From NCBI RefSeq assembly GCF_016239305.1, contig NZ_JAEHOQ010000006.1, positions 124,001-188,000 of the forward strand: 64,000 nucleotides of DNA, in the 5' to 3' direction. The stretch comes from Proteus vulgaris. Lineage in GTDB: Bacteria > Pseudomonadota > Gammaproteobacteria > Enterobacterales > Enterobacteriaceae. The stretch's first letter is position 1; every line of letters begins with the position of its first letter. Below the pieces are notes generated by a model, which saw only the letters and a list, made by a program, of their open reading frames with translations, did no database searches and was not told the origin of the DNA. The position numbers were made by a program, and so were the translations under genes. This document shows positions 42,092 to 52,572 of the stretch, piece after piece.

Positions 42092-42567
42092 AGAAAATAG
42101 ATAAAAAAAGGCCTAGCTGTGGGTGGCTAGGCTAAATGGATATCGTAAGAATAGGATTGATTTGCGGAGGGAAATAACGTTTGAAGGGAATTTCTTTCTG
42201 CAAGTTAATAATGGTCTATAAATGAGTTTAAAAATTAACATAAAACGGCATTGATTATTTAATATTTAGCTCATTGTGCTAATTTTGGATCAATACGTGC
42301 ATCAGTATATTGTGATTTATCTCACAAACAACAACGAGCCTCGCAATAGCGGGATGTTTTTAATGCGTCGCATTGTCGCAGTCTCTTATGTTAGCTATGA
42401 CCTGCATTACCTCACAGCGAGCGCATAGTGAGAATCAAAAACAATGAATCCACTCAATTCTAGTACTACTAGTACTAGTAGTAACGTCAGCTATGAGAGA
42501 AGAAACGGCGTAACTATGGAGAGACATAACTAATTCTATATTGTATATGCTACCCCTACATAAGTAA
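42092..42567. other. Intergenic remnant with hairpins
   Basis: GCCTAGC (42111-42117) pairs with GCTAGGC (42126-42132) and is preceded by seven A, so it would terminate minus-strand transcription. Further on lies a 20-bp perfect palindrome (42464-42483). No coding frame is convincing. This is likely decayed phage or plasmid DNA. Confidence 0.5.
42464..42483. repeat. Perfect 20-bp palindrome
   Basis: TACTACTAGTACTAGTAGTA is its own reverse complement over its full length. It lies 85 bp beyond the stop of the ribbon-helix-helix gene. Ribbon-helix-helix proteins bind such dyads, so it may be an operator; it may also be a cruciform or resolution element. Confidence 0.7.
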
Positions 42568-42759
42568 TCAAAGTTCACACTGTAGCTTCTCAATGATAGC
42601 TTGCCTCACAAACTCTGCACGATTACCTCTAGTTACTCTATCGGCTCTAATGTGAATATCGACCTTATCAATGAGGGATTGTTCACACGTCACGATTAGA
42701 CGCGTTGTCGGAACACCATTAAAATAACGATTGGTTTTCTTCTTGGTTGTTTTCTGCAT
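42568..42759 (-). CDS. Ribbon-helix-helix DNA-binding protein
   Basis: 63 residues: a basic N-terminal arm (MQKTTKKKTNRYFNGVPTTR), a strand RLIVTCEQSLIDKVDIH and helix RGNRAEFVRQAIIEKLQ, the CopG/Arc/MetJ layout. Such proteins are autoregulators, antitoxins or partition/copy-number proteins. No toxin gene adjoins it. A dyad hairpin (42801-42826, ACCGCCAA with TTGGCGGT) lies upstream of its start and may be its operator or a terminator. Confidence 0.75.
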   Translation of the reverse strand: MQKTTKKKTNRYFNGVPTTRLIVTCEQSLIDKVDIHIRADRVTRGNRAEFVRQAIIEKLQCEL

Positions 42760-42844
42760 GTTATCCCTTGCGCGTACTGTTCTCTAAATCATCAAAGTTT
42801 ACCGCCAAGGCTTTAGCTTTGGCGGTGTTGTCTTGTTATTTTTT

Positions 42845-43165
42845 CTACTATTATATCCAACATCTAATTATATTTTCCCTGCTGAAACTAAATAAGGGCA
42901 CTTGTTAACATCTAAATACGCTAAACAATTAAATAAATTTTGTAAGAAAAATGAATTTGAGAAATTTACACCTAGGGATGTGAGAAGAACATTCAAAACA
43001 TTAGCTGGAGAAATGGAAATAAGTTCTGAGTTAAGGGATATGGTACAAAACCATAAAAGACCAGGGGTTTCCCAAAAACATTATGATAGATATGATTATT
43101 TAAAAGAAAAACGTGAAACGCTTGATGTGTGGAGTAAAAAGCTGTCTTCACTTAAAAATGGCTAA
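42845..43165 (+). pseudogene. Inverted C-terminal fragment of the P4-type integrase
   Basis: Reads LLYPTSNYIFPAETK, then TAA (42893-42895) where the intact integrase has GAA, then GHLLTSKYAKQLNKFCKKNE to the end, nearly identical to the last 100 residues of the integrase at 38922-40172 but on the opposite strand. It marks the end of an inverted relative of the live prophage. No start and no N-terminal two-thirds remain. Confidence 0.9.
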
Positions 43166-43206
43166 TATTTTATCTATATCTAACATGATGTGCTTTGAAC
43201 ATATAA

Positions 43207-43226
43207 GAAAGCCTCCGTTAAGAGGC
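43207..43226 (-). terminator. Terminator downstream of the immunity gene
   Basis: On the minus strand GCCTC, loop TTAACG, GAGGC and a T-rich tail. It lies 27 bp past the immunity gene stop and so closes the bacteriocin-immunity unit. Confidence 0.6.
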
Positions 43227-43252
43227 CTCTATTAATTTAACAAGAGTAATGA

Positions 43253-43513
43253 CTAACCTTTTTTAAATCCAGGCTTACCATTTTTAGCCCGCCATTCTTT
43301 AACTTCTTTAATAATAGCAGTAGCACTCCCATCATTATTGCCTTCTGGATAATAAATCAGATCCGAACCTTCAGGATGCTCAGTGATTTTAATAAAATGT
43401 TCTAAATTATCATCTTGTGTTTTTTCGTCACCTTCACAATTAATTATAGCTTCAATAAATTGTTTAAATTCAGCTTCTGTATAATCATTAATGCTATTTT
43501 TCAGTTTCATCAT
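43253..43513 (-). CDS. Im9-type immunity protein for DNase bacteriocins
   Basis: 86 residues. The colicin E/S-pyocin immunity pattern is clear: [20 protein letters not shown] at the start, the specificity helix region [20 protein letters not shown] and the conserved [10 protein letters not shown], then [16 protein letters not shown]. It binds the exosite of the cognate HNH DNase. The ATG overlaps the last codon of the old toxin (TAATG). The gene is intact although the adjacent toxin has lost its nuclease. Confidence 0.94.
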   Translation of the reverse strand: MMKLKNSINDYTEAEFKQFIEAIINCEGDEKTQDDNLEHFIKITEHPEGSDLIYYPEGNNDGSATAIIKEVKEWRAKNGKPGFKKG

Positions 43514-44685
43514 TATTTTCCTTTGTGAATATCAATGTGACGTTTCGGAGTAGCGACTCGAATATTATCTTAAACAAGAGGATTTTTAACAGGATCGGCT
43601 AACGCCAAACCTTCTGGCGTAGCTTTGAGTTTATTAATAACAGCAACTTGAGCCTGATATTCTTTATCAATATTAGCTAATCTTTTCTTTGCTTCTTCAA
43701 GTTCTAATAATGCGGCTTTTAAAGGATATAGAGTCGACCATTCAGCCCATTCTTTTTCTACTATTTGCTTTTCATTATTTACATCAATAACGTCAATAAT
43801 AGAGACATAAAGAGCTTCATGCTTTCCACCAAAATCAACAATCGCATGATGAGTCTTTAATTTGGATGAAGGAATATAGTATCCAACGTTAGGCTTGGAA
43901 TTAATGACTACTTGTTTGTTTTTATCCGCTTTATTTTCAGAAACGCTAATACGTACTGGTTTTGTACCAGCAATAATCGGAGCGGTATAAACATTTGGTG
44001 TGCTTGTTACTGTTGCTTTTACTATTGGAATACTAATAGCCTGCCCCGTTGACACAATGGTTCGTTGCTTTCCAGTATTCTTATCTAAAGCAGACATGAC
44101 CTGAGTGTGTATACTTAATGATGTTTTTTTACCAATATCGCTAATTTGATTAGTAACAATATCAGCAGGCATGGTTGTAACTTTACGAGCTTTATTTCTA
44201 TCAAAAATATCTCTGTCTAAAACACCGTATTTTCCCAGCAGAGCCATTTCAGCTTGAGTAGACATAATATTACTACTTGGCCACAATCCTTCGATTGCAA
44301 TTCCGACACCTGTTACTCTAGCCAGTTTTGGAGCAACAGAAATTGCTTCTAATGCGCTAGTTCTCAACGCTGTCAATGACTTAGAAAAAACACTCTTAAT
44401 ATTAGCGGAAACAAATGGACTTGATGTAAAACTAAGAACACCTTGATAAGTAAGAAAACTTAAAGCAGGAAGACCAGCTGATGCCATTACTAACTTTTCA
44501 GGGTATTTGCTTAAATCAATATCAGAGACATCTTGAATATCTCTTTCTCTTTCATTTCTATCTCGATCTTCATTGTCATTATCTGTGTAATTTGAATTAT
44601 CATCTTCGTCATAATCATAGTAATCATGACTATTGACGCCATCGGTTATTTCAATCCGAATATCTCTATCTTCATTATCGCTCAT
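43513..44685 (-). pseudogene. S-type bacteriocin with its DNase core deleted
   Basis: 371 codons are open (43570-44685): an acidic Asp/Asn-rich N-terminus, a middle domain, and a S-pyocin translocation-type domain (MPADIVTNQISDIGKKTSLS, SSKLKTHHAIVDFGGKHEAL) ending in KNPLV then TAA. In the same frame, straight after the stop, come [18 protein letters not shown] and a stop, the exact C-terminus of E-type HNH DNases including the last two HNH histidines. About 110-120 residues of nuclease are missing. The product can at most bind and translocate. Confidence 0.85.
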
Positions 44686-44838
44686 ATAAATTCCTTTTTA
44701 TATTTAATAGCACATAATAACTGTATGTAAGCACAGTATAATCAATAGTAATCGTAATACAATCGTCTTATTTCGGTTATGCTTGGAATGGTTATCATTA
44801 GCATTTAGCTCATCATTGAGTCAAACAAATATAATCAA

Positions 44839-46023
44839 TCAGTTATCAATTTCTGGTGCGCTATTAGTGTCCTGATTTTCTTCCTCTTCTTTTTGTCTGC
44901 GTTCCTCTTCCGATTTCTGCGCTTCTTCCATCTCACGCATTCTCACGTTATAGATTGATTGCTCTGGCATCTGTACACGAACAGAAATAAAACGGCCATT
45001 AGGGATATCAATCGGGTCGCCGTCATTGAAACCATCGATATCATTACGAGCAAACTCAGGTGCGTTAGGGGGAGTGCGGTGATAGGTTTTAACGAGAATC
45101 GAACCGTCTTTGTTGATTTTAGAGTTAACCCATATCAACGGTTGTTTATTTACATCGAGTGGAATTTCAATACCGCCGTCAACACCGCCTCATCCTGCAT
45201 CTGAATTAAAATCCAGTACCTCTTCAATGAGATATTCCCCCTGAGCTACTCGAGTAAACGTAGCGCCTTCGGATTCGTCGTTAGTTGTGAATGTGCCATT
45301 AGGATTGATGTCGATGATTGGGGAGGCTTTTTTGATAAAGCCGTTTGTATCAGCTCTTGCATTTGCCGTAGTCCAAACCTCCCATGTACCAAGCCATGCG
45401 CCTGCATCTTTTGTACTAAATAAAAATCGATTACCTCGGCCCCATAATGAAAATACATATTGATCATTAGTTACATGCGTACACGCTATTCCCATGAACA
45501 TTACATTATATGCTTCAATATCTTGGCATTGATAAAATCCGTTTCTATTTATGGACTGTTTGCTAACCGTATTTGGAGTAACATTTGTGACAACATCCAT
45601 TCCATTAACTGCAAGAACAGTATTAGTTAAATGAATTCTACTGCTTCCATTTGTATTTATTTGAAATTCATTGGAAGCATCCATAGATCCCATTCGCCAA
45701 CGAAGTGAGTTATCAGATTTCAAGCTTTCAATATAGCTACTTTTTGTGTTATCTGGAGCTTTAAAGGCTAAAACCCTACCAGAAAGATCATTAATACCAC
45801 TAAATATTAAATGCTCTCTCCCACCAGATGGAACTCTTGGGATGTATAGCTGGCCATTCCAATAGTTACCTAAATTATACTGAAAAAAACCAAGATCTTT
45901 ACCGTCACCAACCTTGGCAGGGTATAAATTTAAATAATCATTACCGTCTCTTGTTGCGGAAAGTGGATCCGCAGACACTCTCCCTGTAATGTTACCCCCT
46001 GTTTTAAGATCTAGCTTATACAA
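44839..46023 (-). pseudogene. Second tail-fiber gene broken by one stop codon
   Basis: The N-terminal part (277 codons) differs from the live fiber, then from NGFIKKASPIIDINPNGTFT on it is closely similar. FNSDAG is followed by TGA where the live gene has TGG (Trp), and the same frame continues GGVDGGIEIPLDVNKQPLIW to the end with an extra charged tail (EEERRQKEEEENQDTNSAPE). One transition (45190-45192) would restore it. An internal start at 45138 could make a short C-terminal piece. Confidence 0.88.
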
Positions 46024-46056
46024 ATATAAAATTTAACTTAGTGGCAGGATGGTAAG

Positions 46057-46413
46057 ATGAAAACAATCATAATGGTTAGTGTTTTTGCATTAAATTTGTT
46101 TTCTGTTAACGCAGAGGCAAAGTCGAATTATACGTTCGAAGAATTAGAACAAATGATCCATGATGGTAATAAAATCCCTGATAGTAAAACGCCTGTTTTA
46201 TCAAAATTTTATAGTTTTGATAGTCCTTTTAAAGAATGTAGGAAGGGGGCTGATGTAGTAATAGAAAACGCCAAAGGTATGTTTCCCGTAGTGATAGATA
46301 TCGATAACGAAAAAGAAAAGCATTTTAAATTTAGATCTGCGCAATTACGTGATGTTTTTACATTAGAATGCGTTAACGATGAACAGCGTGTTTATAATGC
46401 AGAATATAAATAA
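46057..46413 (+). CDS. Small secreted protein
   Basis: 118 residues with a signal peptide (MKTIIMVSVFALNLFSVNAE, cleavage near A-E-A-K). The mature part has two cysteines (FKECRKG and LECVND) that could form one disulfide. It starts 33 bp beyond the divergent fiber remnant. I recognise no family. Secreted small proteins of this size in such islands are often inhibitors or envelope modifiers, but that is a guess. Confidence 0.65.
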   Translation: MKTIIMVSVFALNLFSVNAEAKSNYTFEELEQMIHDGNKIPDSKTPVLSKFYSFDSPFKECRKGADVVIENAKGMFPVVIDIDNEKEKHFKFRSAQLRDVFTLECVNDEQRVYNAEYK

Positions 46414-46810
46414 AATTTTTTGGGGTTCGTTAGGAATGATGATTTTCGGGCACGTTAGCAAAGAGCAAAGGTAGTTAGATAGTTTTTACACATCGTAGCG
46501 GGAGTTTTCGGACACGTTAGGAAACCCATGAAGGCAGTCTAAATAGCGACAAATGTAAATATTAAATCCTAACAAATCTTAACGTTTTTCTAATGCCAAA
46601 ATCCTAAGGTTTCCCAAGGGTTATTAGTGTTGAATCTTAGGATATCTTAGGTAAATGCTAACATTTGATAACGTTCCAGATAATAAGGTTTGATAAGGTA
46701 ACAGCATAAGATAATGAGAGTCTATAATTGAAGGGATGAAAAATAGTCATACGAATATCTTTCCCCCTTTATAATTAGTACCGCATTGGGGTATTAGGCA
46801 TTTATTGGTT
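46414..46810. repeat. Repeat-rich interval with Tn3-like terminal sequence
   Basis: About 400 bp without a gene. TTTTCGG-CACGTTAG-type 21-bp repeats occur at 46442-46462 and 46504-46524. The 38 bp at 46422-46459 begin GGGG and end ACGTTAGC, and 46578-46615 begin CTTAACGT and end CCC, the length and termini of Tn3-family inverted repeats, though the two match each other only about half. Many TTAGG/CCTAA motifs lie between. It could be a worn transposon end or an iteron-like cluster. Confidence 0.4.
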
Positions 46811-47398
46811 TTAAAAACAACTCTCGTTTACATGTTTAATAGCCTCACATCCACCTTGGTTTCCATTATCACAGGCTTTACAAAACCAATCTTTAGCCTG
46901 CTTATAATCTCTAGGAGCACCCTCTCCGTTGAGATACATAAAAGCTAAACGAAATTGCGCAAAGGAGTCTCCTTGATTAGCAGCTTTTTCAAACCATGCC
47001 CTAGCCTTATTATAATCTTGCGGCACTTCCTTTCCCTCTAAATACATTTGTCCTAGCATGAATTGAGCTATATTACTTCCCTGATAAGCGGCTTTTTCAT
47101 ACCACATAGTAGACTTTTTGTCGTCCCGTCCCACTCCTTCTCCAAAAGAATACATCAACCCAAGCATGAGTGATGCTTCTGCAACTCCTTGTTCAGATGA
47201 TTTTTCAAACCATTTTTTAGCTTCTCCATAGTCCTTTTTTACACCATCACCAGTCTTATACAACAGCCCCATATTGAATTGTGCTTCAGCATCTCCTTGA
47301 GTAGCGTTATCACATAGCTCCGTATCAGCTATTTCGCAAACCGCTGCTACCACTGACACTGAGAAAAATAGACAAAAACAGAATAATATTTTTTTCAT
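46811..47398 (-). CDS. Secreted Sel1-repeat protein
   Basis: 195 residues with a signal peptide (ILFCFCLFFSVSVVAAV) and four Sel1-like repeats: AQFNMGLLYKTGDGVKKDYG, ASLMLGLMYSFGEGVGRDDK, AQFMLGQMYLEGKEVPQDYN, AQFRLAFMYLNGEGAPRDYK. Sel1 repeats form a solenoid for protein binding, usually in the periplasm or host interface. Six or more cysteines are spread over both ends. It stands alone; partner unknown. Confidence 0.9.
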   Translation of the reverse strand: MKKILFCFCLFFSVSVVAAVCEIADTELCDNATQGDAEAQFNMGLLYKTGDGVKKDYGEAKKWFEKSSEQGVAEASLMLGLMYSFGEGVGRDDKKSTMWYEKAAYQGSNIAQFMLGQMYLEGKEVPQDYNKARAWFEKAANQGDSFAQFRLAFMYLNGEGAPRDYKQAKDWFCKACDNGNQGGCEAIKHVNESCF

Positions 47399-47490
47399 AT
47401 AACACCTTGTTAAAATTGATTCTTCTAATCTCTTTTATATTAAATGGGTGGGTGAGTTAGCAAAACCGCCCGTTGATACCTTATTTAATT

Positions 47491-47902
47491 TTAGTTTCCC
47501 AGCAATATCCCTATGACTCTTCCATGCAGAATAAATATCTTTATCCATGCTTTACCTGCCTTAGTTTGATAGCCTGCCTCATTAATTCGTTCAGCGATAA
47601 TGCGTCCGTTATCTATGCCCTCTGATAGCATCAAATTAACCACAGAAACGATAGCAGATTCATTATAGGTATAAGGTGGTATGTTCAGCTTTGCTAGCAA
47701 TTAAAGATGCAACAGATGATTCTAGGCGTTCTACCAGCGACAGTATACGAGCATCAGGATTACTATCTGGATGGTTTAACTTTTCTTTGATAGCAGAGAC
47801 TATTCACGCTGTTTTATCAGTATCTGAGTTCGATACAGCATCATTAAACAGGGCTTGTAGTTCAGCTGGTAGATGAAAGGCAATAAGATAAGATTTGCTC
47901 AT
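47491..47902 (-). pseudogene. Broken small DNA-binding or recombinase-accessory gene
   Basis: From ATG 47902 the frame reads MSKSYLIAFHLPAELQALFN, meets TGA at 47804-47806, continues IVSAIKEKLNHPDSNPDARI and SLVERLESSVASLIA, and then needs a frame change to go on as KLNIPPYTYNESAIVSVVNL to GYQTKAGKAW. The C-terminal part looks like the helix-turn-helix tail of site-specific recombinases. One nonsense and one frameshift break it. Identity uncertain. Confidence 0.65.
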
Positions 47903-48065
47903 GATAATAGTCCGTTATTAGCTCATTGAATCCTTGTTGTATCAACGTATAACACCGTTATACGGATTAGAAACTATAAATAATAGGTGGACTTTACGTT
48001 ATGAATTATCTAGCTGAGAGGAGGCAAATCAAACTCAAACATCAAATTTTAAAAATTGAGGTAAC

Positions 48066-49381
48066 ATGGCAAAACATCCGGTAGAACAATCACCTAAGCT
48101 TGATTACCTTGCTTCTGACTTTCCTGAAATATATCCATACCTCAATAAGTGGGGAATTGTTGATGATAAAGGCAGATACTTACCTTGGTGTAAGCTGAAG
48201 TGGAGAGTGCCTAGTAAGGAAGCTAAGAATATTTGGTGCGCAATTAAATTTCGCAGAGAGCAAGTGAAAAAAAATATAGGTCTATTTGATAAACATGGAA
48301 ATGAATTCAATTTCTGTGTACCTGATTCTTTAGAACCAAAATTACATAAAATTGTACAGCTAGGTGCTGGCAAAGTCGCAGCGATTGCTGGCTCTCAAGC
48401 ATCTGATAATATTCAGCAAAATTATTTGGTTTCGTCATTACTCATGGAGGAAGCTATCACTAGTGCTCAATTGGAAGGTGCGGCAACAACGAGGGCTGAT
48501 GCAAAAAAAATGCTGGAAGAAGAGTTAGCTCCTAGTACACCAGATGAAAAAATGATTCTAAACAATTATATGTTGTTGAGACTTGCAGATAGAAGAAAAA
48601 TGAGTCTCTAACCAGAGATTTGATGCTTGAATTTCATAGCGTTGCCACTCATGGCGTATCAGAAAATGAAAATGTTCCGGGTGAATTTAGAGCTAGCAAT
48701 GACATATATATTGGCAATGATGATAACCCAGTATTTTATCCTCCGGATCATCAAGAATTAGAAAACAGATTAGAGCAGTTATGTGTTTTTGCCAACCAAA
48801 GTCATGATGGCGAGGATGGTAGTAAATTTATTCCTCCAGTTATAAAGGCAATAATCCTTCATTTTATGATTGGTTATGAGCATGCATTTAGGGATGGAAA
48901 TGGCAGGACAGCAAGAGCTATTTTCTATTGGTTTATGCTTAAACATGGATATGATATTTTTGAATACATTTCAATAAGTAAGATAATAAAAGAACACCAT
49001 AAAGACTATGGCTTATCATATCACTATGTTCAAAAAGATTATGGTGATCTTACATATTTCATAGAATTTAATATTAATATCATCTTAAATGCTTTTGATG
49101 AGTTACAGGAATATTTAAAAGTAAAAACTAAGGAGTTTTATGAAATAATAAATGTCTTAGACAATTCTAAGTATAAAACTAAACTTAATTTTATTCAGAA
49201 AGATTTAATTAAAAAAGGGGTTAAAGAACCGGGGAGATTATTTAAAGTGAAATCTATTGAAAACGTATATGATGTTAGTGAGAACACGGCGAGAAAATTG
49301 CTCCGGGAGCTTCAAGCGATGAATATTTTCCTTCCTATAAAGATGGAAGGTCAACGCATTACATCGCTCCAGCAGACATAA
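48066..49381 (+). pseudogene. Fic-family AMP transferase gene with a one-base frameshift
   Basis: The upstream part (48066-48611) has the Fic N-terminal region with the inhibitory motif S-x-x-x-E-G in TSAQLEGAATTR. The downstream part (48620-49381) has the catalytic loop HAFRDGNGRTAR and a C-terminal winged helix. Between them, five A in AGAAAAATGAG should be six: then R-R-K-N-E-S-L-T-R-D-L-M-L-E-F-H reads through. Full-length product would be about 438 residues, typical of class II Fic enzymes that AMPylate proteins. Sequencing error or phase variation is possible. Confidence 0.85.
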
Positions 49382-50872
49382 GAGATAGACTATAGGGCAA
49401 GGTCACAGGTATGTAGTAGGTACATTGTTAATTCTAACGATTCGTTATAATCAAATAAAATCATAACGTTGTGAAAAATTACGCAGAGTGGTACGCACAG
49501 AAATAGCCGATTTTAATTTGTGTACTTGGTTGCCAAAAGAGAGGTTGCCACTCTGGTTACCAGCGAAATGATACTATTCGTATCGGCTATTTGATTTACC
49601 CGAAATCGTCACTTTGGCTAGATTAACTAAGAATGACAGAACCTACCTACCAATGGACGAAGCCAGCACCAAAACGCTGATGTGAAGATAATCACAATGG
49701 GAAAATATTAAGCGATGCAAGAAAAAGTGAGACGGTATACAGGCTATAGGTTGCCTTGGAATCAAGGGCACGTAAGATAGCTAAATTGGACTCCTTAATC
49801 TCAAGGAATCATGAGGCTCTAAAATTGGAGGCTCGTCACTGGCTGGCAATATTCTAATAATGGCCATGAGATAAAAGTAACCACAATGTAAATAAGCATT
49901 GCGATATCCATAGGACAATTTTGTCCTCTAAATAAATATTAATAAGTTATCTACGCTGAATATAAATAATCAAAGCTAAAATAACGGTCCTATTACGGTT
50001 CGTATAATGTGATTGAGCAACAAGGTTACAGTAACAAACTGCGGCAAGATTACGGTGAGAATTAAGCTAATAACGTTAAGGTATTAACCGTAAGGGGGCT
50101 CAATGTCTCTTTACGTCATTCAGTGTCTTTTGTTTTTGAATTGATGAAGAATGCCAGAGTAAACTAAAAGCTACTTGATAAAATATCAACTTTTATCTTG
50201 GTTTTTTCCTATTTATTAGGTGCGTTATGTGATTAAAGACATCAGATGATGTTTAATGTGATGGATATCTGGTGTCCCTTTCTATATTAACACACAGAAT
50301 TTAAAGAAATAACTTATTGATATTTGATAAATAGCCAATCCTATTTTTATTTTCACTAGGTTATCGTAAAATTTAATAGGGGATGTTAATGAAGTTTTGT
50401 TAATTAAAACGTGAAAAGGAGTTATTAATAATAACTTTTAATAACTCGAAATATTGAGATGGCTTTATCTATGGGTAATTAATTAATATTATTGATTCTA
50501 GGTTTTTAGCAAATTAAATTAATCTTATTTAATAAGTTTTAAATAAAATTTTAAATGATTATATTAAATCGTATTTTTTGAAATAATAAACATTTTAAGA
50601 ATGAAAAAAAGTAGAAGGATTATGATGAGAAAAAGTAGCCATTTATTTGATGAAATAATAGAAAACTATCCAACACTCTAGATACTTAATAAAAACATTT
50701 AATTTATAAAAACACTAACAATTGATTCTTTATTTTAACAATAAATCAAGCGATTGATTTTATAAAAGGATGATGCTTTATCTAATTGAAAGAAGGTAAA
50801 AAGTCGTGGTGTTTTTTTGTTAAAATAGTCTAAATGTTAAATTAGATGATGCTAGATAAATTACTTTATTTT
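49382..50872. other. 1.5-kb interval without recognisable genes
   Basis: No frame with a plausible protein and ribosome site is seen on either strand. The first 700 bp are less AT-rich and look like decayed coding DNA (short broken frames around 49480-49870). The rest is strongly AT-rich. It is the border between the phage graveyard and the host region. Confidence 0.5.
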
Positions 50873-51184
50873 TTATTTCAGGTTACGACGCCTCTTCTTA
50901 TTTCTTGATACAACAATATCGCTTGATGAAATGGTTGTATTAGCCCATGTATTTATCATGGAAGACATTACTTCAGAATGGAGCAATAAACTTTGAGGAG
51001 AAACTCCTAATATTAGGGCTATGGTAATTAATTGATCTACCGTTATTTTTATATGCCCATTTTCTAAACGTGAATAGTGTTGTTGGCTTATTCCGAGCTT
51101 TCTCCCCATTTCAACACCGCTTATTTTTAATTGTTTTCTTTTCTGCTTAATTCGCTGACCTACCACAATATTAATTGCACTCAT
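50873..51184 (-). CDS. XRE regulator, MrpJ-like
   Basis: 103 residues with AAGGAG before the start. The helix-turn-helix (about 8-62) reads VGQRIKQKRKQLKISGVEMG, RKLGISQQHYSRLENGHIKI, TVDQLITIALILGVSPQSLL. The SQQHYSR-E recognition helix resembles that of MrpJ and its fimbrial-operon paralogs in Proteus, which repress motility. It is an orphan here, with no fimbrial operon. It shares the same 55-residue core with the protein at 54965-55258. Confidence 0.85.
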   Translation of the reverse strand: MSAINIVVGQRIKQKRKQLKISGVEMGRKLGISQQHYSRLENGHIKITVDQLITIALILGVSPQSLLLHSEVMSSMINTWANTTISSSDIVVSRNKKRRRNLK

Positions 51185-52572
51185 ATCGATTTCTCCTTTT
51201 TCAAATATGGTAGCGTAAAAACACTCAAAGATCGATATAAACGATCAAACATCAGTTATTGATAGTCTGTAACTATTAATATTTACTTATTAAAAGATTT
51301 AAACCGTTTTACCTAAATAAACTATTTAGATAAATTATGTCAGTATTTAATGGTTTTTTCTTTTGTTAATGACGAAATAAGAGTGTTAAATAAGAATAAT
51401 ATGATTTAAATTAATTTATCATGGGAAAGTGAAAGTGCTCTTTTATAAAGTTGCAGGGATGATATGGAGCTAAAAAAAACACGCATTTTGTATTTATGCC
51501 TAATAGGTCAGATTTTAGTCATTTAACCAATTAGTTTTTAAAAAATATATTTATATTCACGTTAACGCAATAAGAGTGTTGCGACATCTTAGTTGAAAAA
51601 TGGGTAAGATATATTTAAATATATATAGCTTTAATAAAAACGTGGCTAGAAGATCATTTAGGAAGTTAAAAGGAATGAAAGTATTTCCTTCAATAAAAAA
51701 GATGATGATAAAAACTATTTTATTTCATCATTACTTTTAAATTTTATTTCTAATAACATATTCTCTAAAAAACAAAATGGGAAAAATGAGAAAAAATAAA
51801 TGCATTAGCACTTTAATGTGATAATAAATAATAATAAAATCTATTCTCAAAATAGGAGGGAAGTATTCTGATGATGGTGAAATATTTGTGAGTAACAAAT
51901 TATCAGATATATTTCTACTATGTGTATTTAATACATTAATACTGTTACCCTTATATTTTTCAAAGCCAATATAGGCACAGAAAAAGTGCAAGTTAGGTGG
52001 AGAGATAAATGCTCTACCTTTGTTATCATAAAAATAAACACTTAAAATTTAGTTATACAAAGAGATAAATATAATCTTAAGTATGCTATTCAGTTACTTC
52101 CTTATTTTCTTCTGGAACACTATCAAATAACCAGTCTATTGTTATATTTTTTATCACTATCTTCTTTTTATACGCTCAATTTATTGTCTTAGAAATATTA
52201 GTGATTTTGTGGATTATTTGTTAATCAATTTATTTAATACAACTTATTTATTTTTAATTTGAATGTGTAATAACGCAATATTTAACAAGTGGGTTGTGGA
52301 GCTTCATAGTGGAAAATTTTATATTTTGATAAAAATACCAAGAAAGTAACTGGTTGGATAGGCTTTCATTTTACTTAACATGCTAAAATAATCTATAAAA
52401 AACAAAATGATAATCAATCCCCTTCTTTATATAAGTAAATTAAATAGTACGGATTTTTAAGAAAAAAACAGACGAAAGAGTTTACAAATACTTTACTAAT
52501 AGTTTACAAATGAAATAAGATATCGTTATTGTTTTAATGCTAATAATTCATTGAGTAAAAGGAACGAGTAAA
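51185..52572. other. 1.4-kb AT-rich intergenic region upstream of the deaminase
   Basis: No supportable gene. A minus-strand 84-codon frame (51737-51991) is low-complexity and lacks a ribosome site. The region must hold the promoters of the XRE gene and of the deaminase. I see no clear operator. Confidence 0.5.

Noticed and set aside
45139-45195. Frameshift in the second fiber gene
   Set aside because: On checking the codons, both parts are in the same frame; the break is a single TGA in place of TGG.
51737-51991. 84-codon minus-strand frame
   Set aside because: AT-rich low-complexity sequence in a long intergenic region with no start signal.
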